Positions 37,375 through 46,525 of a stretch of DNA of 64,000 nt are shown here, in pieces. How positions within the stretch are numbered: the stretch's first letter is position 1; each line of letters starts with the position of its first letter. The notes beneath the pieces were generated by a model, which did no database searches, was not told the origin of the DNA, and saw only the letters and a list, made by a program, of their open reading frames with translations. The stretch is from Bacteroidales bacterium UBA5072 (GTDB taxonomy: Bacteria; Bacteroidota; Bacteroidia; Bacteroidales; UBA10428): assembly GCA_002415855.1 (NCBI GenBank), contig DIAS01000056.1:61985-125984 (forward strand), written 5' to 3'. A program made the position numbers and the translations under genes.

Positions 37375-40300
37375 CTAAATCTCAGGTGGCATCAATTTGT
37401 ACATTACCGGAGTCACCAGCCTTGCCAGGAGCGTTGATGTTATCAGCCCACCGATAATTACCCAGGCCAGCGGCGAATACATGCCTGATTTGCTCAGGGC
37501 GATGGGCAATAAACCGCCAATGGCAGTCATGGTAGTTAGCAAGACCGGTAAGAACCTGATCTCTCCTGCCCTGATGATGGCTTCATGAAGCGGGGTGCCG
37601 TTCTGTCGGAGTTGGTTGGTAAAATCGACCAGCAAGATGGAGTTCTTGATCTCAATCCCGATCAAAGCTACAAAACCGACGGCTGCTGCAAATGACAGCG
37701 TATAGCCGGTGATGAACAGCATAAGAATGCCGCCGACAACGCCGAGTGGGATTACCGATAAAACAATGAGCGTACCTTTGAAGGTGCGGAACTCCAGAAT
37801 CAGGATGGCAAAAATCCCGAAGATGGCCACCAGAATCGCTGAACCAATACCGGCAAAGCTTTCCTGACGACTTTCAATCTCACCTGTGGGCACTACTTTG
37901 TATCCCGGTGGCATCTGGATTTCCTTGAATCTGGACAGAATTTCCTTCGTAACTTTGTCTGTGTTATAGCCGGTTTTCACGAACGAAGAAAGAGTCACCG
38001 AACGCTCCTTGTTGAAATGTTCAATAAGTGTGGGGGACCTCTCGAACCGAATGTTTGAAAGCTGTGAGAGCGGTATTTGTGCCCCGCTCAGTGACGAAAC
38101 ATAGATCTGCCCCAGGGTTTCAAGTGTATTGGCTTTTTCTTTCGGCAGCCTGATGTTTATCGGGTACTCATTCCCGTCCGGTTCCCTGAAATTGCCCACA
38201 CTAAGGCCAGCCAGGGCCAACCTTACGGTACGGTCGATTTCCACGGCAGGTACACCAAATATACCAGCCTTGGCATTGTTTACCTGAATTTTAATGTCTG
38301 TAAGCGACTGGCTTAAAGGATTTTTGACGTAAATGGTTCCTGCAGTCGCTTTAATCACCTCTTCAATTCTGTCAGAGAGCACCTGAAGGCTATCCAGGTT
38401 ATCCCCTACAACCCGCATAGCTATTGGCGCGTCAACCGGTGAACCATTTTCAAACTCGTACACATAGATTTTTGCATTTACATAAGTATTCAAGGTATCA
38501 CGAAGGTCATCCAGAAATCGGGTGATTTCTGGTTGCGATTTTGGTGTCATTTCACACAACAATTCGCCGAGGTTGTTCTGTTCGCTTTTTTGGAAAGTGT
38601 TATAATAAATGGTAGGGTTTCCTTTGCCAATGTTCGACATATAATAAGCTATGTCAGGCTTTTTACTGACTACCGATTCAACATACCGCACAGCCTTATC
38701 GGTCTCCCAGATTGTGCTTCCTTTTGGAGTTTCCACCGTAATCAGGAACTGTTTCATCCCGGCCTTCGGAAACAGGCTGAAACCGATTACCGGGATGAGG
38801 GCAAGGGAAGCAAAGAAGATCAGGGCTGCCATCAGCACCGTTTTTGCCGGGTTTAGCAATGACCATTGCAGTGCGCGGGCATAGGTAAAGTCGATACCCT
38901 TGTTCAGTACCTGCAAGACCTTGTTACCGTGCGGATTAACATTTCCCTTGAGTGCATGACTTGCAATAAAAGGAATGATGGTAAGGGCAACAAAGAGTGA
39001 CCCAAGTACGATATAAACCACCGAAACCGGCAACACAAGCATGTATTGGCCTGCCATTCCGGGCAAAAACATCAGGGGTAAAAAGGCAAAGATGAGTGTG
39101 GCTGTGCATCCGAGAACAGCCGGGCCAATCTGTCTGGTCGCCCGGATAGCAGCATCAAAAGGTTTATTTCCTTCCCTGATCCACCTCGAAATGTTTTCTA
39201 CCACCACGATTGAATCATCAACCAGCAATCCCAGGGCAATGACGCCGCCTACAATACTCAGCTGGTTGATGCTGAATCCTGTAAAATAAAGTCCGGTCAA
39301 ACCTATCATGATCGACAACGGAATTGAAACCATGACAATGCCCGAAGCCCTCAATCCAAGCGGCAGCAAAGTCAGCAACACCAGCAAAATGGCAAACAGA
39401 AAATCAAATTGCAGACGTCCCAGTTTTGCCGAAACATTCTTTGCCTGGTCGAATCCCCTTTCCAGTATTATCCCTGCCGGGAGCTCCTTTTCAAAAGCAT
39501 CAAATTTCTCGTAGATCTGGTCACGGGTCCGGTGAATATTTTGCATCTGCTTCATGCTGGCAATTATAAAAACTGCACGTTTCCCGTTGTACCTTCCAAA
39601 ATACCGCATATCTTCATACTTCCAGCTTACCTGCGCAATATCCTTCAGGTAAACGACCTGTCCCAGATTTGATCCGACAATGGTTTGTTCAACTTCTTCA
39701 AGGTTTTGATAATTGCCGCTTGTTTTAATATTGAATTTTTTGGGTCCGAGTTCAACGCTGCCTCCCGGGATATTGGCATTTTCACTCTGAATAGCACCCA
39801 TTACCTGCGTAAGTGACAAACGGAGTTGCGAGAGTTTCGGCAGGTCAATGGCTATGCGCAGCTCCCTTCCGGGGAAAGCAATGGCTTCAGCTTTGTTGAT
39901 GCTTGGTATCGCCGCCAGTTGATCGGTGATATCTTCCGCGTATTTTTTCAGATCAGCATAGGAATAGTTGTCTGATACCAATGCACTTTGAACAATGTTG
40001 GTATTGCCGGCGGCAACCTTAATGGCTTCAAGGCTGTATAAATCCTGCGGCATAGATGCCCTAATGGAATTGATCTGCTGGGAAACCTCATCAAATTTCT
40101 TTTCAGGGTCCACGTTCGAAGTAAACTCAATTACCACGGCTGCCACACCGTCTTTGATGGTGCTTTCAAGTTTTTTAATATCATCGAGTTCGCTGAGACT
40201 TTTTTCGACTTTGTCAACCACCAGTTTTTCCATATCCACCGGTGAGGCTCCAGGATATATGGCGTAAATGGGAATCACCGGGACATCAAATTCAGGATCT

Positions 40301-40407
40301 TCCGACTGCGGGATCGAAATAAAGGAATATACCCCGAGAGCAATAAGCAACAGGAAAAGTACAAGGGTAAACTGGTAGTTTTTAACCGCAATATCCGTGA
40401 TTTTCAT
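37375..40407 (-). CDS. RND-family efflux pump inner-membrane transporter
   Basis: A 1,010-residue AcrB/HAE1-like permease with twelve transmembrane segments in two halves and two large periplasmic loops. Visible motifs: ITDIAVKNYQFTL start, IPIYAIYPGASPVDMEKLV, the transmembrane-4 proton-relay acidic pair in GLLVDDSIVVVENISRW, and the second-half GFVALIGIEIKNSILLVDF. It takes compounds from the periplasm or inner-membrane leaflet and drives them out with proton motive force through the adaptor and outer-membrane channel encoded upstream. Last gene of the marR-tolC-MFP-RND operon; 38 bases after the adaptor gene. The relay residues indicate an active pump and not a degenerate SecDF-like protein. 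Confidence 0.95.
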   Translation of the reverse strand: MKITDIAVKNYQFTLVLFLLLIALGVYSFISIPQSEDPEFDVPVIPIYAIYPGASPVDMEKLVVDKVEKSLSELDDIKKLESTIKDGVAAVVIEFTSNVDPEKKFDEVSQQINSIRASMPQDLYSLEAIKVAAGNTNIVQSALVSDNYSYADLKKYAEDITDQLAAIPSINKAEAIAFPGRELRIAIDLPKLSQLRLSLTQVMGAIQSENANIPGGSVELGPKKFNIKTSGNYQNLEEVEQTIVGSNLGQVVYLKDIAQVSWKYEDMRYFGRYNGKRAVFIIASMKQMQNIHRTRDQIYEKFDAFEKELPAGIILERGFDQAKNVSAKLGRLQFDFLFAILLVLLTLLPLGLRASGIVMVSIPLSIMIGLTGLYFTGFSINQLSIVGGVIALGLLVDDSIVVVENISRWIREGNKPFDAAIRATRQIGPAVLGCTATLIFAFLPLMFLPGMAGQYMLVLPVSVVYIVLGSLFVALTIIPFIASHALKGNVNPHGNKVLQVLNKGIDFTYARALQWSLLNPAKTVLMAALIFFASLALIPVIGFSLFPKAGMKQFLITVETPKGSTIWETDKAVRYVESVVSKKPDIAYYMSNIGKGNPTIYYNTFQKSEQNNLGELLCEMTPKSQPEITRFLDDLRDTLNTYVNAKIYVYEFENGSPVDAPIAMRVVGDNLDSLQVLSDRIEEVIKATAGTIYVKNPLSQSLTDIKIQVNNAKAGIFGVPAVEIDRTVRLALAGLSVGNFREPDGNEYPINIRLPKEKANTLETLGQIYVSSLSGAQIPLSQLSNIRFERSPTLIEHFNKERSVTLSSFVKTGYNTDKVTKEILSRFKEIQMPPGYKVVPTGEIESRQESFAGIGSAILVAIFGIFAILILEFRTFKGTLIVLSVIPLGVVGGILMLFITGYTLSFAAAVGFVALIGIEIKNSILLVDFTNQLRQNGTPLHEAIIRAGEIRFLPVLLTTMTAIGGLLPIALSKSGMYSPLAWVIIGGLITSTLLARLVTPVMYKLMPPEI

Positions 40408-40445
40408 GATCTTCTTGTTTTATTGTTTTGGCCGGGAGACAGTCC

Positions 40446-41477
40446 TTATTCGGCTAAAATTACCGGATCTCCGTCGGACAGGTATGCTGCGCCATCTGCA
40501 ACAACTTTACCGGTGAGGCCGGGTCCGCCTGATACGGCCACTGACGATTTATTAATCCTTACAATGTTGACCTTTACTTTACTTACCGTCATGGAATCGG
40601 TCACAGTGAAAACATATCCGTTGGTTCCGTCTGCTTCTACCAGTGCCTCTATGGGGATATAGAAGCAACTGTCGGTTGTTACCGGAAATATCTCCAGGTT
40701 GGCAACAAAACCCGACGCCAGCTTGTGGCTGGTACGCTCCAGATCGAGTTCAATTTCATAGGTTCCGGTAGCAGGATTGGCTGCTTCACTTAACCGGCTG
40801 ACTGCTGCTCTGAATACCATGCCCGGATAGGCATCCAGGGTTACCCGGGCCGAGTCACCCCTGCTGATCCTGACAAAATCCCTGTCAGCCAGACCGGTTC
40901 TGATCTTCCATCCTGTTCCGCTTGTGCCAAAGAGGAAAACAGGATACCCGGGGGCGATGATCTCATTGGTCTCGGCAAGTTTTTTCAGGATGGTACCGTT
41001 ATCCGGGGCTATGATCCGGGAATGCTCCAGGTTAAAGGCTGCAGCTTCCAGACTTGCTTTGCCGACATTCATGGCAGTTTCGGCATTCTGCAACTGTTCC
41101 AGGGTAACAACACTGTCTGCATACAAGTTCCTGGCCCGGTTGTAATCACGAATGGATTTTTCATAGGCATTCGTGACCTGGTTTACCTGTGCCTCGATCT
41201 CCGAAAGGTTTAGTGTTGCCAGAACCTCCCCCTTGTTAACCCTTGTTCCTTCCTCCACGTTGATACGGGCTATAATTCCACCGGTCTTGAACGATAGTTT
41301 TATCTCCTGCGACGGAACAACAATGCCACTGGAAGTTACAGGAAGATTCATCTTTTCATGCCGTATAGCAGCGACCTTTACACGTGATCTTTCCGTTGCT
41401 GTTTCCTTCGGGGCCTTTTGCCGGCAGGAAGAAAGGGGAACCAGCATCACGGCGATAATAAAATAAACTGTTTTCAT
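40446..41477 (-). CDS. RND efflux periplasmic adaptor (MFP) lipoprotein
   Basis: I place the start at ATG 41477 and not at the frame's first Met (41522), because the shorter form opens with a lipoprotein signal (MKTVYFIIAVMLVPLSSC) and does not overlap the upstream tolC-like gene. About 343 residues. It has the paired lipoyl half-motifs (GGIIARINVEEGTRVNKGEVLATLN and IIAPDNGTILKKLAETNEIIAPG) flanking a coiled-coil hairpin (EIEAQVNQVTNAYEKSIRDYNRA...), then the beta-barrel domain (GLADRDFVRISRGDSARVTLDAYPG). This is the membrane-fusion protein that joins the RND pump to the TolC-type channel. Confidence 0.93.
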   Translation of the reverse strand: MKTVYFIIAVMLVPLSSCRQKAPKETATERSRVKVAAIRHEKMNLPVTSSGIVVPSQEIKLSFKTGGIIARINVEEGTRVNKGEVLATLNLSEIEAQVNQVTNAYEKSIRDYNRARNLYADSVVTLEQLQNAETAMNVGKASLEAAAFNLEHSRIIAPDNGTILKKLAETNEIIAPGYPVFLFGTSGTGWKIRTGLADRDFVRISRGDSARVTLDAYPGMVFRAAVSRLSEAANPATGTYEIELDLERTSHKLASGFVANLEIFPVTTDSCFYIPIEALVEADGTNGYVFTVTDSMTVSKVKVNIVRINKSSVAVSGGPGLTGKVVADGAAYLSDGDPVILAE

Positions 41478-41487
41478 AGGTTGCAAG

Positions 41488-42837
41488 TTATTGTGGTTGG
41501 TAACCGGATATAGTTTTATCAAATTCAGCCAGGTTGGATAAATGGGTGTATCGTAAAACTATCAGGCTTGCTTCGGCCTGGGTCATTGCACTCCTGGCAT
41601 CCAGGAATTCAACAAGACTGGCCTGTCCTTCTCCATACTTCCTGCTGACAAGCCTGAAGCCTTCGCGGGCGCTTTTTGCCTGGTCTTCAGCAGCCAGAAT
41701 TGCAGCCTCCGTAGCATTTAATTCACTCATGACGGTAATAACCTGCAACTCGATCTGACCCTTGGTTTCACTCAGCTTCTGCTCGATCATTTCCTTCTGT
41801 ACAAGGGATTGCTTTATCCTTGAACGGTTCTGGAAACCGCTGAATAGATCCCATGTAAGCACCAGCGAAGCCTGCATATAGTCCTGCTCCTTGGTAAACT
41901 CATACTGCTCCCCCTGGAAACCATAATCAGCTAAAAAAAAAACACTGGGCAACACGGAAGAACGGTACATTTTTGTGCTGAGATCAGAAATATTGCTGTA
42001 ATTCTCAAGGTTCCTGATTTCTTCACGGCTTTCAATAGCCAGCTTTGTAAAAAAATCCCTTGTATTTTCCGGCATTTTGGATACAAAAGGCGCTTCAACA
42101 ATGATACTGTCAGACAAAGGCCTGTTCAGCAAAAAATTAAAATAGGCCGTTGCGACCTGCCTGTTCTTTATGGCCAGCTGCAGCTGCTGGTCCAACCTGC
42201 TTAGTTCCGTCTGCGACCGAAGTAAAACGTCCCTGGTTATTTTATTGTTTTCAAATAAACTGGTATTTACCCGGATGTTTTCCAGCAACAAAAGCCGTGT
42301 ATCCTTCAACATATTCAGTAAACTGCCGGTCATGCCAACATTGTAATAGGCATTCTTGATCTCATAGGTCAGTTCCCGTTTATACTGCCCGATCCCGGTT
42401 TCCTCGGTCACAACCAGCTCTTGCTTGATTTTCGCATTATAATATACATCGGTATTTAAGACCGGTTGAACCATCCTGAGTCGTGTTTCTTGTTCCGTGG
42501 GGCGGAGAAACATGATCTCCTGATTCTCCAGCTGAGGAAAGCTATTGGATGCGGTAAGCTGGTTTAAAGTACTGTATACCGGATTCAACAGATCGCCGAC
42601 CGGAAATTCAATTACACGGCCGCCCTCGGAAACAGTATAGCGGGCGTCAACCGATAAAGAAGGATAAAACATGCCCCGCGCTTCCCTCAGGACCTCCAGA
42701 CTCAGCTTGTAGCGCGATTCTTTCTGCTTCAGGGCAAGGTTGCTTTCGAGACCCATGGCGATATATTCGTCCAGAATTTGTTGCGCTGAAATTCCAGGAA
42801 CAAATAGGATAAAACACAAAATGAGGATGTATTTCAT
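41488..42837 (-). CDS. TolC-family outer-membrane efflux channel
   Basis: A 449-residue protein with signal peptide (1-18, ending GISAQ). The body has two OEP repeats of long alpha helices (for example SLEVLREARGMFYPSLSVDARYT and GFRLVSRKYGEGQASLVEFLDARSAMTQAEASL), the typical TolC signature. It forms the outer-membrane exit duct of the tripartite pump. It starts 25 bases after marR, across a copy of the operator motif (42848-42860), so pump expression may be adjusted separately from marR. Confidence 0.94.
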   Translation of the reverse strand: MKYILILCFILFVPGISAQQILDEYIAMGLESNLALKQKESRYKLSLEVLREARGMFYPSLSVDARYTVSEGGRVIEFPVGDLLNPVYSTLNQLTASNSFPQLENQEIMFLRPTEQETRLRMVQPVLNTDVYYNAKIKQELVVTEETGIGQYKRELTYEIKNAYYNVGMTGSLLNMLKDTRLLLLENIRVNTSLFENNKITRDVLLRSQTELSRLDQQLQLAIKNRQVATAYFNFLLNRPLSDSIIVEAPFVSKMPENTRDFFTKLAIESREEIRNLENYSNISDLSTKMYRSSVLPSVFFLADYGFQGEQYEFTKEQDYMQASLVLTWDLFSGFQNRSRIKQSLVQKEMIEQKLSETKGQIELQVITVMSELNATEAAILAAEDQAKSAREGFRLVSRKYGEGQASLVEFLDARSAMTQAEASLIVLRYTHLSNLAEFDKTISGYQPQ

Positions 42838-42847
42838 ATTCCTTTAG

Positions 42848-42860
42848 TTTAGATACTAAA
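42848..42860. promoter_or_regulatory. MarR operator copy between marR and the tolC-like gene
   Basis: TTTAGATACTAAA is a perfect palindrome (TTTAG-ATA-CTAAA) and contains the same TAGATACTAAA core found twice in inverted arrangement upstream of marR. It lies in the 25-base gap between the marR stop and the next start codon. Confidence 0.6.
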
Positions 42861-42862
42861 TA

Positions 42863-43318
42863 TTACGGGATTTCCGTCATTTGCCTCATGTTTTCATAAA
42901 TGATCGCAAAGAGGTTCCTGATCAGTGTAATATCCTCTTTGGAAGCATTTTCATAAAGCTTCTCGGCAAAAACAAACCGCTCTTTCTCAAAGTTCTCATA
43001 ATGCTGGTTGATCAGATAACCTTTGTCCGAGAGCCTGAGATTTACTTCCTTGCGGTTCTTTACCCTGTACCGGGCAATGTATCTTTTGCTGACCAGGCGC
43101 TTAACGGTTTGCGAGATAGCGCCTTTGGTCACACCAGACAGTTCTGCAAGTTGTGTCAGATTAATTTCCGGATTACTGGCAATAGCATGTATGGCGTGGA
43201 TTTCACTCACATACAACAGATCCCCCGTGCCAAAATCTTTTGGCCTTTTATCAATAACCGAATAGAGGTGCAGGATCCTGGTGAAAAGATCAATAATGGA
43301 ATGCAGTTCTGCTTGCAT
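42863..43318 (-). CDS. MarR-family transcriptional regulator of the efflux operon
   Basis: A 151-residue winged-helix regulator. The DNA-binding core reads NLTQLAELSGVTKGAISQTVKRLVSKRYIARYRVKNRKEVNLRLSDKG, with helix-turn-helix followed by the wing; flanking helices form the dimer interface. First gene of marR-tolC-MFP-RND. Repeated palindromic elements in its upstream region (43324-43376) and at 42848-42860 make autorepression with induction by a pump substrate the likely scheme (inference from MarR/efflux precedents). Confidence 0.93.
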   Translation of the reverse strand: MQAELHSIIDLFTRILHLYSVIDKRPKDFGTGDLLYVSEIHAIHAIASNPEINLTQLAELSGVTKGAISQTVKRLVSKRYIARYRVKNRKEVNLRLSDKGYLINQHYENFEKERFVFAEKLYENASKEDITLIRNLFAIIYENMRQMTEIP

Positions 43319-43323
43319 GGTTC

Positions 43324-43376
43324 ATTTTGTTTAGTATCTATACAAAAATAGATACTATTTAGATACTAAACAAAAT
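43324..43376 (-). promoter_or_regulatory. MarR operator array upstream of the efflux operon
   Basis: ATTTTGTTTAGTATCTA (43324-43340) and TAGATACTAAACAAAAT (43360-43376) are exact 17-base reverse complements with 19 bases between them, and that spacer holds a third half-site TAGATACTA (43349-43357). The array ends 6 bases before the marR start, so bound regulator would cover the promoter and start region. The same core recurs at 42848-42860. Confidence 0.8.
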
Positions 43377-43417
43377 ATTGTGGATTTTTTTATTGCACCA
43401 TGAATAAGAAACGCGTC

Positions 43418-44482
43418 TTATTTGACGACACATACGCCAACCGGCGCCGACAATTCCGATTCCCGGAAGAAATAATTAACTGCGGAGATCCTGTATTCGT
43501 AAGCATGGCCGGCTGTAATTGATGAATCAATAATACTGCACTGGTTATTATAAACTTCTTTTACAACCATGCCATCCCGGTAAATCCTGCAATACCAGAT
43601 GTTGTCATCCGACGGCGGCCAGTCTTCCGCCGGGATATTCCATTGCAGCTTCACCTGATTTTCCTCCGTAAGTTCTACTGTAAAAGCCTCCACGGCTTCC
43701 GGCCTGTCATGTGTTTTACCCTTGCGTTGCGCCAGGAACCACCACTTCAGGGTGGTCTCATTGCGTGTGTAATTCCAAACATCGTGTCCGACACCCGGAT
43801 ATTCGGTATATCTTATCAGCTGACCGTTGTTAACGAGAACTGCCTGGTAAAGGTCGCGTGCAGGCTGCACCGGAACGGTATTATCCGCCGATCCGTGGAA
43901 TATCCAGAGTGGTATCCGTGTCAGCAGCTCTGCAATATCCGTACTCCCGCTTCCACATTCCACATATGCCGCGGCAAACCTGTCCGGGTAAGCTGAAAGG
44001 GCAGCATAAGTACCGTAACCGCCCATGGAACTGCCATAAATATAATACCGGCTCCGGTCGAGGTTAAAAGCCATTTCTGCCAGGGTGACCATGTAAAATG
44101 CCCTGTCCAGCATAGGACTCATGGCTACATAAAAAGTACTGCCCCATCCTTCTGTTTCTTCAACCGGACATTTTGGGGTAAGTACAATACAGGGGTCTTT
44201 GGAAATGAACGGCTCTTTGTACCAGGGCAGGCTATGGGTAATGGTATCGGAGTGCCCGTGGAGAAAAATAATCAGCGGATATTTCCTGGTACTGTCGTAA
44301 TCAGCCGGCACATAGACTCCGCAACGGAAATCGTTGATATACCAGTTGGTATATCCTCTGACCTTGTTCAATTGACTTACATCGGGAGGTTTGACAATTG
44401 TTGACGGAGGTGCCGGGAATTCCTCCTCACAGGACTGCAATATAAAACCCGCCAGCAGTATAAGAAGTAAACCTGTTCTCAT
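43418..44482 (-). CDS. Surface lipoprotein alpha/beta-hydrolase (feruloyl/PHB-depolymerase-like esterase) with C-terminal Fn3
   Basis: A 354-residue lipoprotein (signal ending LQSC, Cys17; EEEFPAPP linker). The hydrolase domain has IFLHGHSD, the nucleophile elbow YGSSMGGYGTY, the acid in HGSADNTVPV and the catalytic His in YPGVGHDVWNYT, as in the prolyl-oligopeptidase-like/esterase_PHB group that includes feruloyl and acetyl xylan esterases. Residues about 255-354 form a fibronectin-III-like domain (VEAFTVELTEENQVKLQWN ... GHAYEYRISAVN). Likely a secreted polysaccharide or polyester esterase. Divergent from an AGE-family gene; separated by 158 bases containing direct repeats. Confidence 0.87.
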   Translation of the reverse strand: MRTGLLLILLAGFILQSCEEEFPAPPSTIVKPPDVSQLNKVRGYTNWYINDFRCGVYVPADYDSTRKYPLIIFLHGHSDTITHSLPWYKEPFISKDPCIVLTPKCPVEETEGWGSTFYVAMSPMLDRAFYMVTLAEMAFNLDRSRYYIYGSSMGGYGTYAALSAYPDRFAAAYVECGSGSTDIAELLTRIPLWIFHGSADNTVPVQPARDLYQAVLVNNGQLIRYTEYPGVGHDVWNYTRNETTLKWWFLAQRKGKTHDRPEAVEAFTVELTEENQVKLQWNIPAEDWPPSDDNIWYCRIYRDGMVVKEVYNNQCSIIDSSITAGHAYEYRISAVNYFFRESELSAPVGVCVVK

Positions 44483-44562
44483 AATATTTCCATAAATTTC
44501 ATTAACTCTTTTCTCCCTGTTCCTTCTTATGACCGTTCAAAACGCCTTTCCCCCAGCAAATT

Positions 44563-44601
44563 GTTAAAACGTTGTTAAAACTTAAAAGGAGATGTTAAAA
44601 C
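44563..44601. repeat. Three direct GTTAAAAC repeats between divergent genes
   Basis: GTTAAAAC occurs at 44563-44570, 44574-44581 and 44594-44601, with start-to-start spacing of 11 and 20 bases, near one and two helical turns. They lie between the divergent esterase and AGE-family genes, 40 to 78 bases before the latter's ATG, where an activator or repressor site would be expected. Confidence 0.4.
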
Positions 44602-44640
44602 TTCTTTACCTTTCAGTTGCAAATTTCAACCAGCCTTGTA

Positions 44641-46020
44641 ATGAAAATACTTTCACGGTTTTTCACAATCAGTTTTGTATTGGTTGTTTCCGTCAGCCTG
44701 CTTGCAGGATGTAAAAAAACCCGGGACCATTCCACATTCCTGGGCGTAAAGGTTTCCGAAATAGAGGCCGAGCTCGGCAGTCTGCTTCAAACCTGGTACC
44801 CACAAATTATGGATACTATTCAAGGGGGCTACTGGACCAACTTCGAATATGACTGGACCCTGTCGAAAAACCAGGACAAAATGCTGGTCACCCAGGCGCG
44901 GGGCCTGTGGACGGCATCAAGAGCCGCCGTCGTATACCCTGAAAATCCTGTCTACAGGAAAGCTGCCGACCATGGATTTCAGTTTCTTACTGAGCATATG
45001 TGGGATGAGGAGAACGGCGGTTTTTATCAGTATTACTACACCGATTCCTCCCAAACAGTTGACCCATCTTTCAAACTGACTTATGGAAATGCCTTTGCGC
45101 TTTTTGCACTGGCGGAATATGCCAGGATCAACAAGGACCCTGCTGTACTGGGATGGGTCAGGAAGTCATTTTACTGGCTCGAAAATTCGGCACATGATCC
45201 TTTGAACAAGGGATATTTCAACATCATCCTGCCTGAAAACATTGCTGAATCGGGAATTACAGCACAGGATGCCATTCAACGTGCCGGATGGGGAAAACCC
45301 GAATGGAAGGACCAGAATACCAGCATTCATCTGATGGAGGCTTTCACTGCGGCCTACCAGGTTCTACCTGAAGAACCCGTCAGGACCAGGCTCAATGAAA
45401 TGCTTGTGCTTATCCGTGATACCATGGTGAACCGTTCGGGCTATCTGAACCTGTATTTCAGCAATACCTGGGAACCCCTGAGCAATCATGACTCAACGCG
45501 GGAATATATCCTGATGAATCCTTATCTGGATCATATTTCCTTTGGCCATGACATTGAAACGGCTTATTTGCTGGTGGATGCATCCCGGGCACTATATGGC
45601 AACACGGATAAGGCTACGCTTACCATTGCCAAGGAACTGGTCGACCATACCTTGTCCCACGGTTTCGACAAAAACTATTATGGCTTGCTTGACAAAGGAT
45701 ATGTCTTCACCCCCGGTGGAAAGACCGAGATAATCGACAGTACAAAAACCTGGTGGTCGCAGGCCGAAGCATGGCATGCCCTGGCCCTGTTCTCGGGTTT
45801 ATTCCCCCGGGAGCCGCGATACCAGGAGGCCTTCCAGGCCATGTGGCAATATATCCGCAATGAGTTGATCGACCACCGGTATGGCGGGTGGTACAACAAC
45901 GGCCTCGATAAGAATCCTGAAAACAGGACCTTCCAGAAAGCACATCAGTGGAAAGGCTGCTACCACGACGGTAGGGCACTGTTCCAGGTGCTCAGTTACA
46001 CAGCCCGGGAAAAGAAATGA
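44641..46020 (+). CDS. AGE-family (N-acylglucosamine/cellobiose 2-epimerase-like) lipoprotein
   Basis: The frame opens at TTG 44617, but ATG 44641 starts a proper lipoprotein signal (LLAGC). The mature protein is an (alpha/alpha)6 barrel of the AGE superfamily: GGYWTNFEYDW, AR(G)LWTASRA, GGFYQYYYTDSS, LMEAFTAAYQV, HISFGHDIETAYLL, QAEAWHALALF and WKGCYHDGRALFQV. The last motif parallels the WK..YH.GRA signature of cellobiose 2-epimerases and the paired histidines of the active site are present. Most family members are cytoplasmic, so a lipid-anchored exported version is unusual; it could act on extracellular oligosaccharides. Confidence 0.85.
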   Translation: MKILSRFFTISFVLVVSVSLLAGCKKTRDHSTFLGVKVSEIEAELGSLLQTWYPQIMDTIQGGYWTNFEYDWTLSKNQDKMLVTQARGLWTASRAAVVYPENPVYRKAADHGFQFLTEHMWDEENGGFYQYYYTDSSQTVDPSFKLTYGNAFALFALAEYARINKDPAVLGWVRKSFYWLENSAHDPLNKGYFNIILPENIAESGITAQDAIQRAGWGKPEWKDQNTSIHLMEAFTAAYQVLPEEPVRTRLNEMLVLIRDTMVNRSGYLNLYFSNTWEPLSNHDSTREYILMNPYLDHISFGHDIETAYLLVDASRALYGNTDKATLTIAKELVDHTLSHGFDKNYYGLLDKGYVFTPGGKTEIIDSTKTWWSQAEAWHALALFSGLFPREPRYQEAFQAMWQYIRNELIDHRYGGWYNNGLDKNPENRTFQKAHQWKGCYHDGRALFQVLSYTAREKK

Positions 46021-46525
46021 TTGATCTGAACATAGGCAAGATGAAAATACTGATCGCAATACTGACAACAACTTGTTAGATATTGCTGAATCACCCGGTG
46101 GTATATGCCAAGAATGACCCGGAGAACAGAGATTCAATCTTATGTTCCGGAAAAAGGCTGAGAATTCTTTCAGCCCTTTCTAATACACTGCAGTCATATT
46201 TGTTGTGTCAGTTGCTGTCTGACTACCTCGTACGTCACAAAGGAATAGCCATGCTCTATTTTCATTTCAGTAATAATAAGGCAAATGCATGTGGCATTTT
46301 ATAAATATTTTTGATTTTTTAAAAATACTTGATTTTTAATTTTTTTTTTTATAGCTTTAATTGCTATTAATTTTTATGTGTTCTGGTTGTGGGAAATATT
46401 CACATTTGGATTGACTGTTCATTAGCAATGTGAAATGAATTGCGATTATTAATAGCTGTCAGACATTATATTACAAGGATCTTTCTTTGCAGTCAATTAC
46501 TATACAGTCACCAAAACCAAGAACC
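46021..46525. other. AT-rich 505-base spacer before the RHS cassette, no gene seen
   Basis: No supportable coding region: a 73-codon frame at 46083-46304 lacks domain character and has no ribosome site. From about 46296 the sequence becomes very AT-rich, with poly-T runs (46339-46350) and several near repeats of TTTTTGATTTTT. This probably contains the promoter of the downstream three-gene cassette. ACATTTG near 46407 and TTTCTTTG near 46482 are one-mismatch -7 candidates. Confidence 0.5.

Noticed and set aside
43403..43422. AATAAGA/TCTTATT hairpin at the 3' end of the esterase gene
   Set aside because: Seven AT-rich pairs without a T-tract on either strand; too weak for a terminator.
46083..46304. 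A 73-codon frame in the spacer before the RHS cassette
   Set aside because: No ribosome site, no domain or signal character, and it lies in a non-coding AT-rich spacer; it is probably chance.
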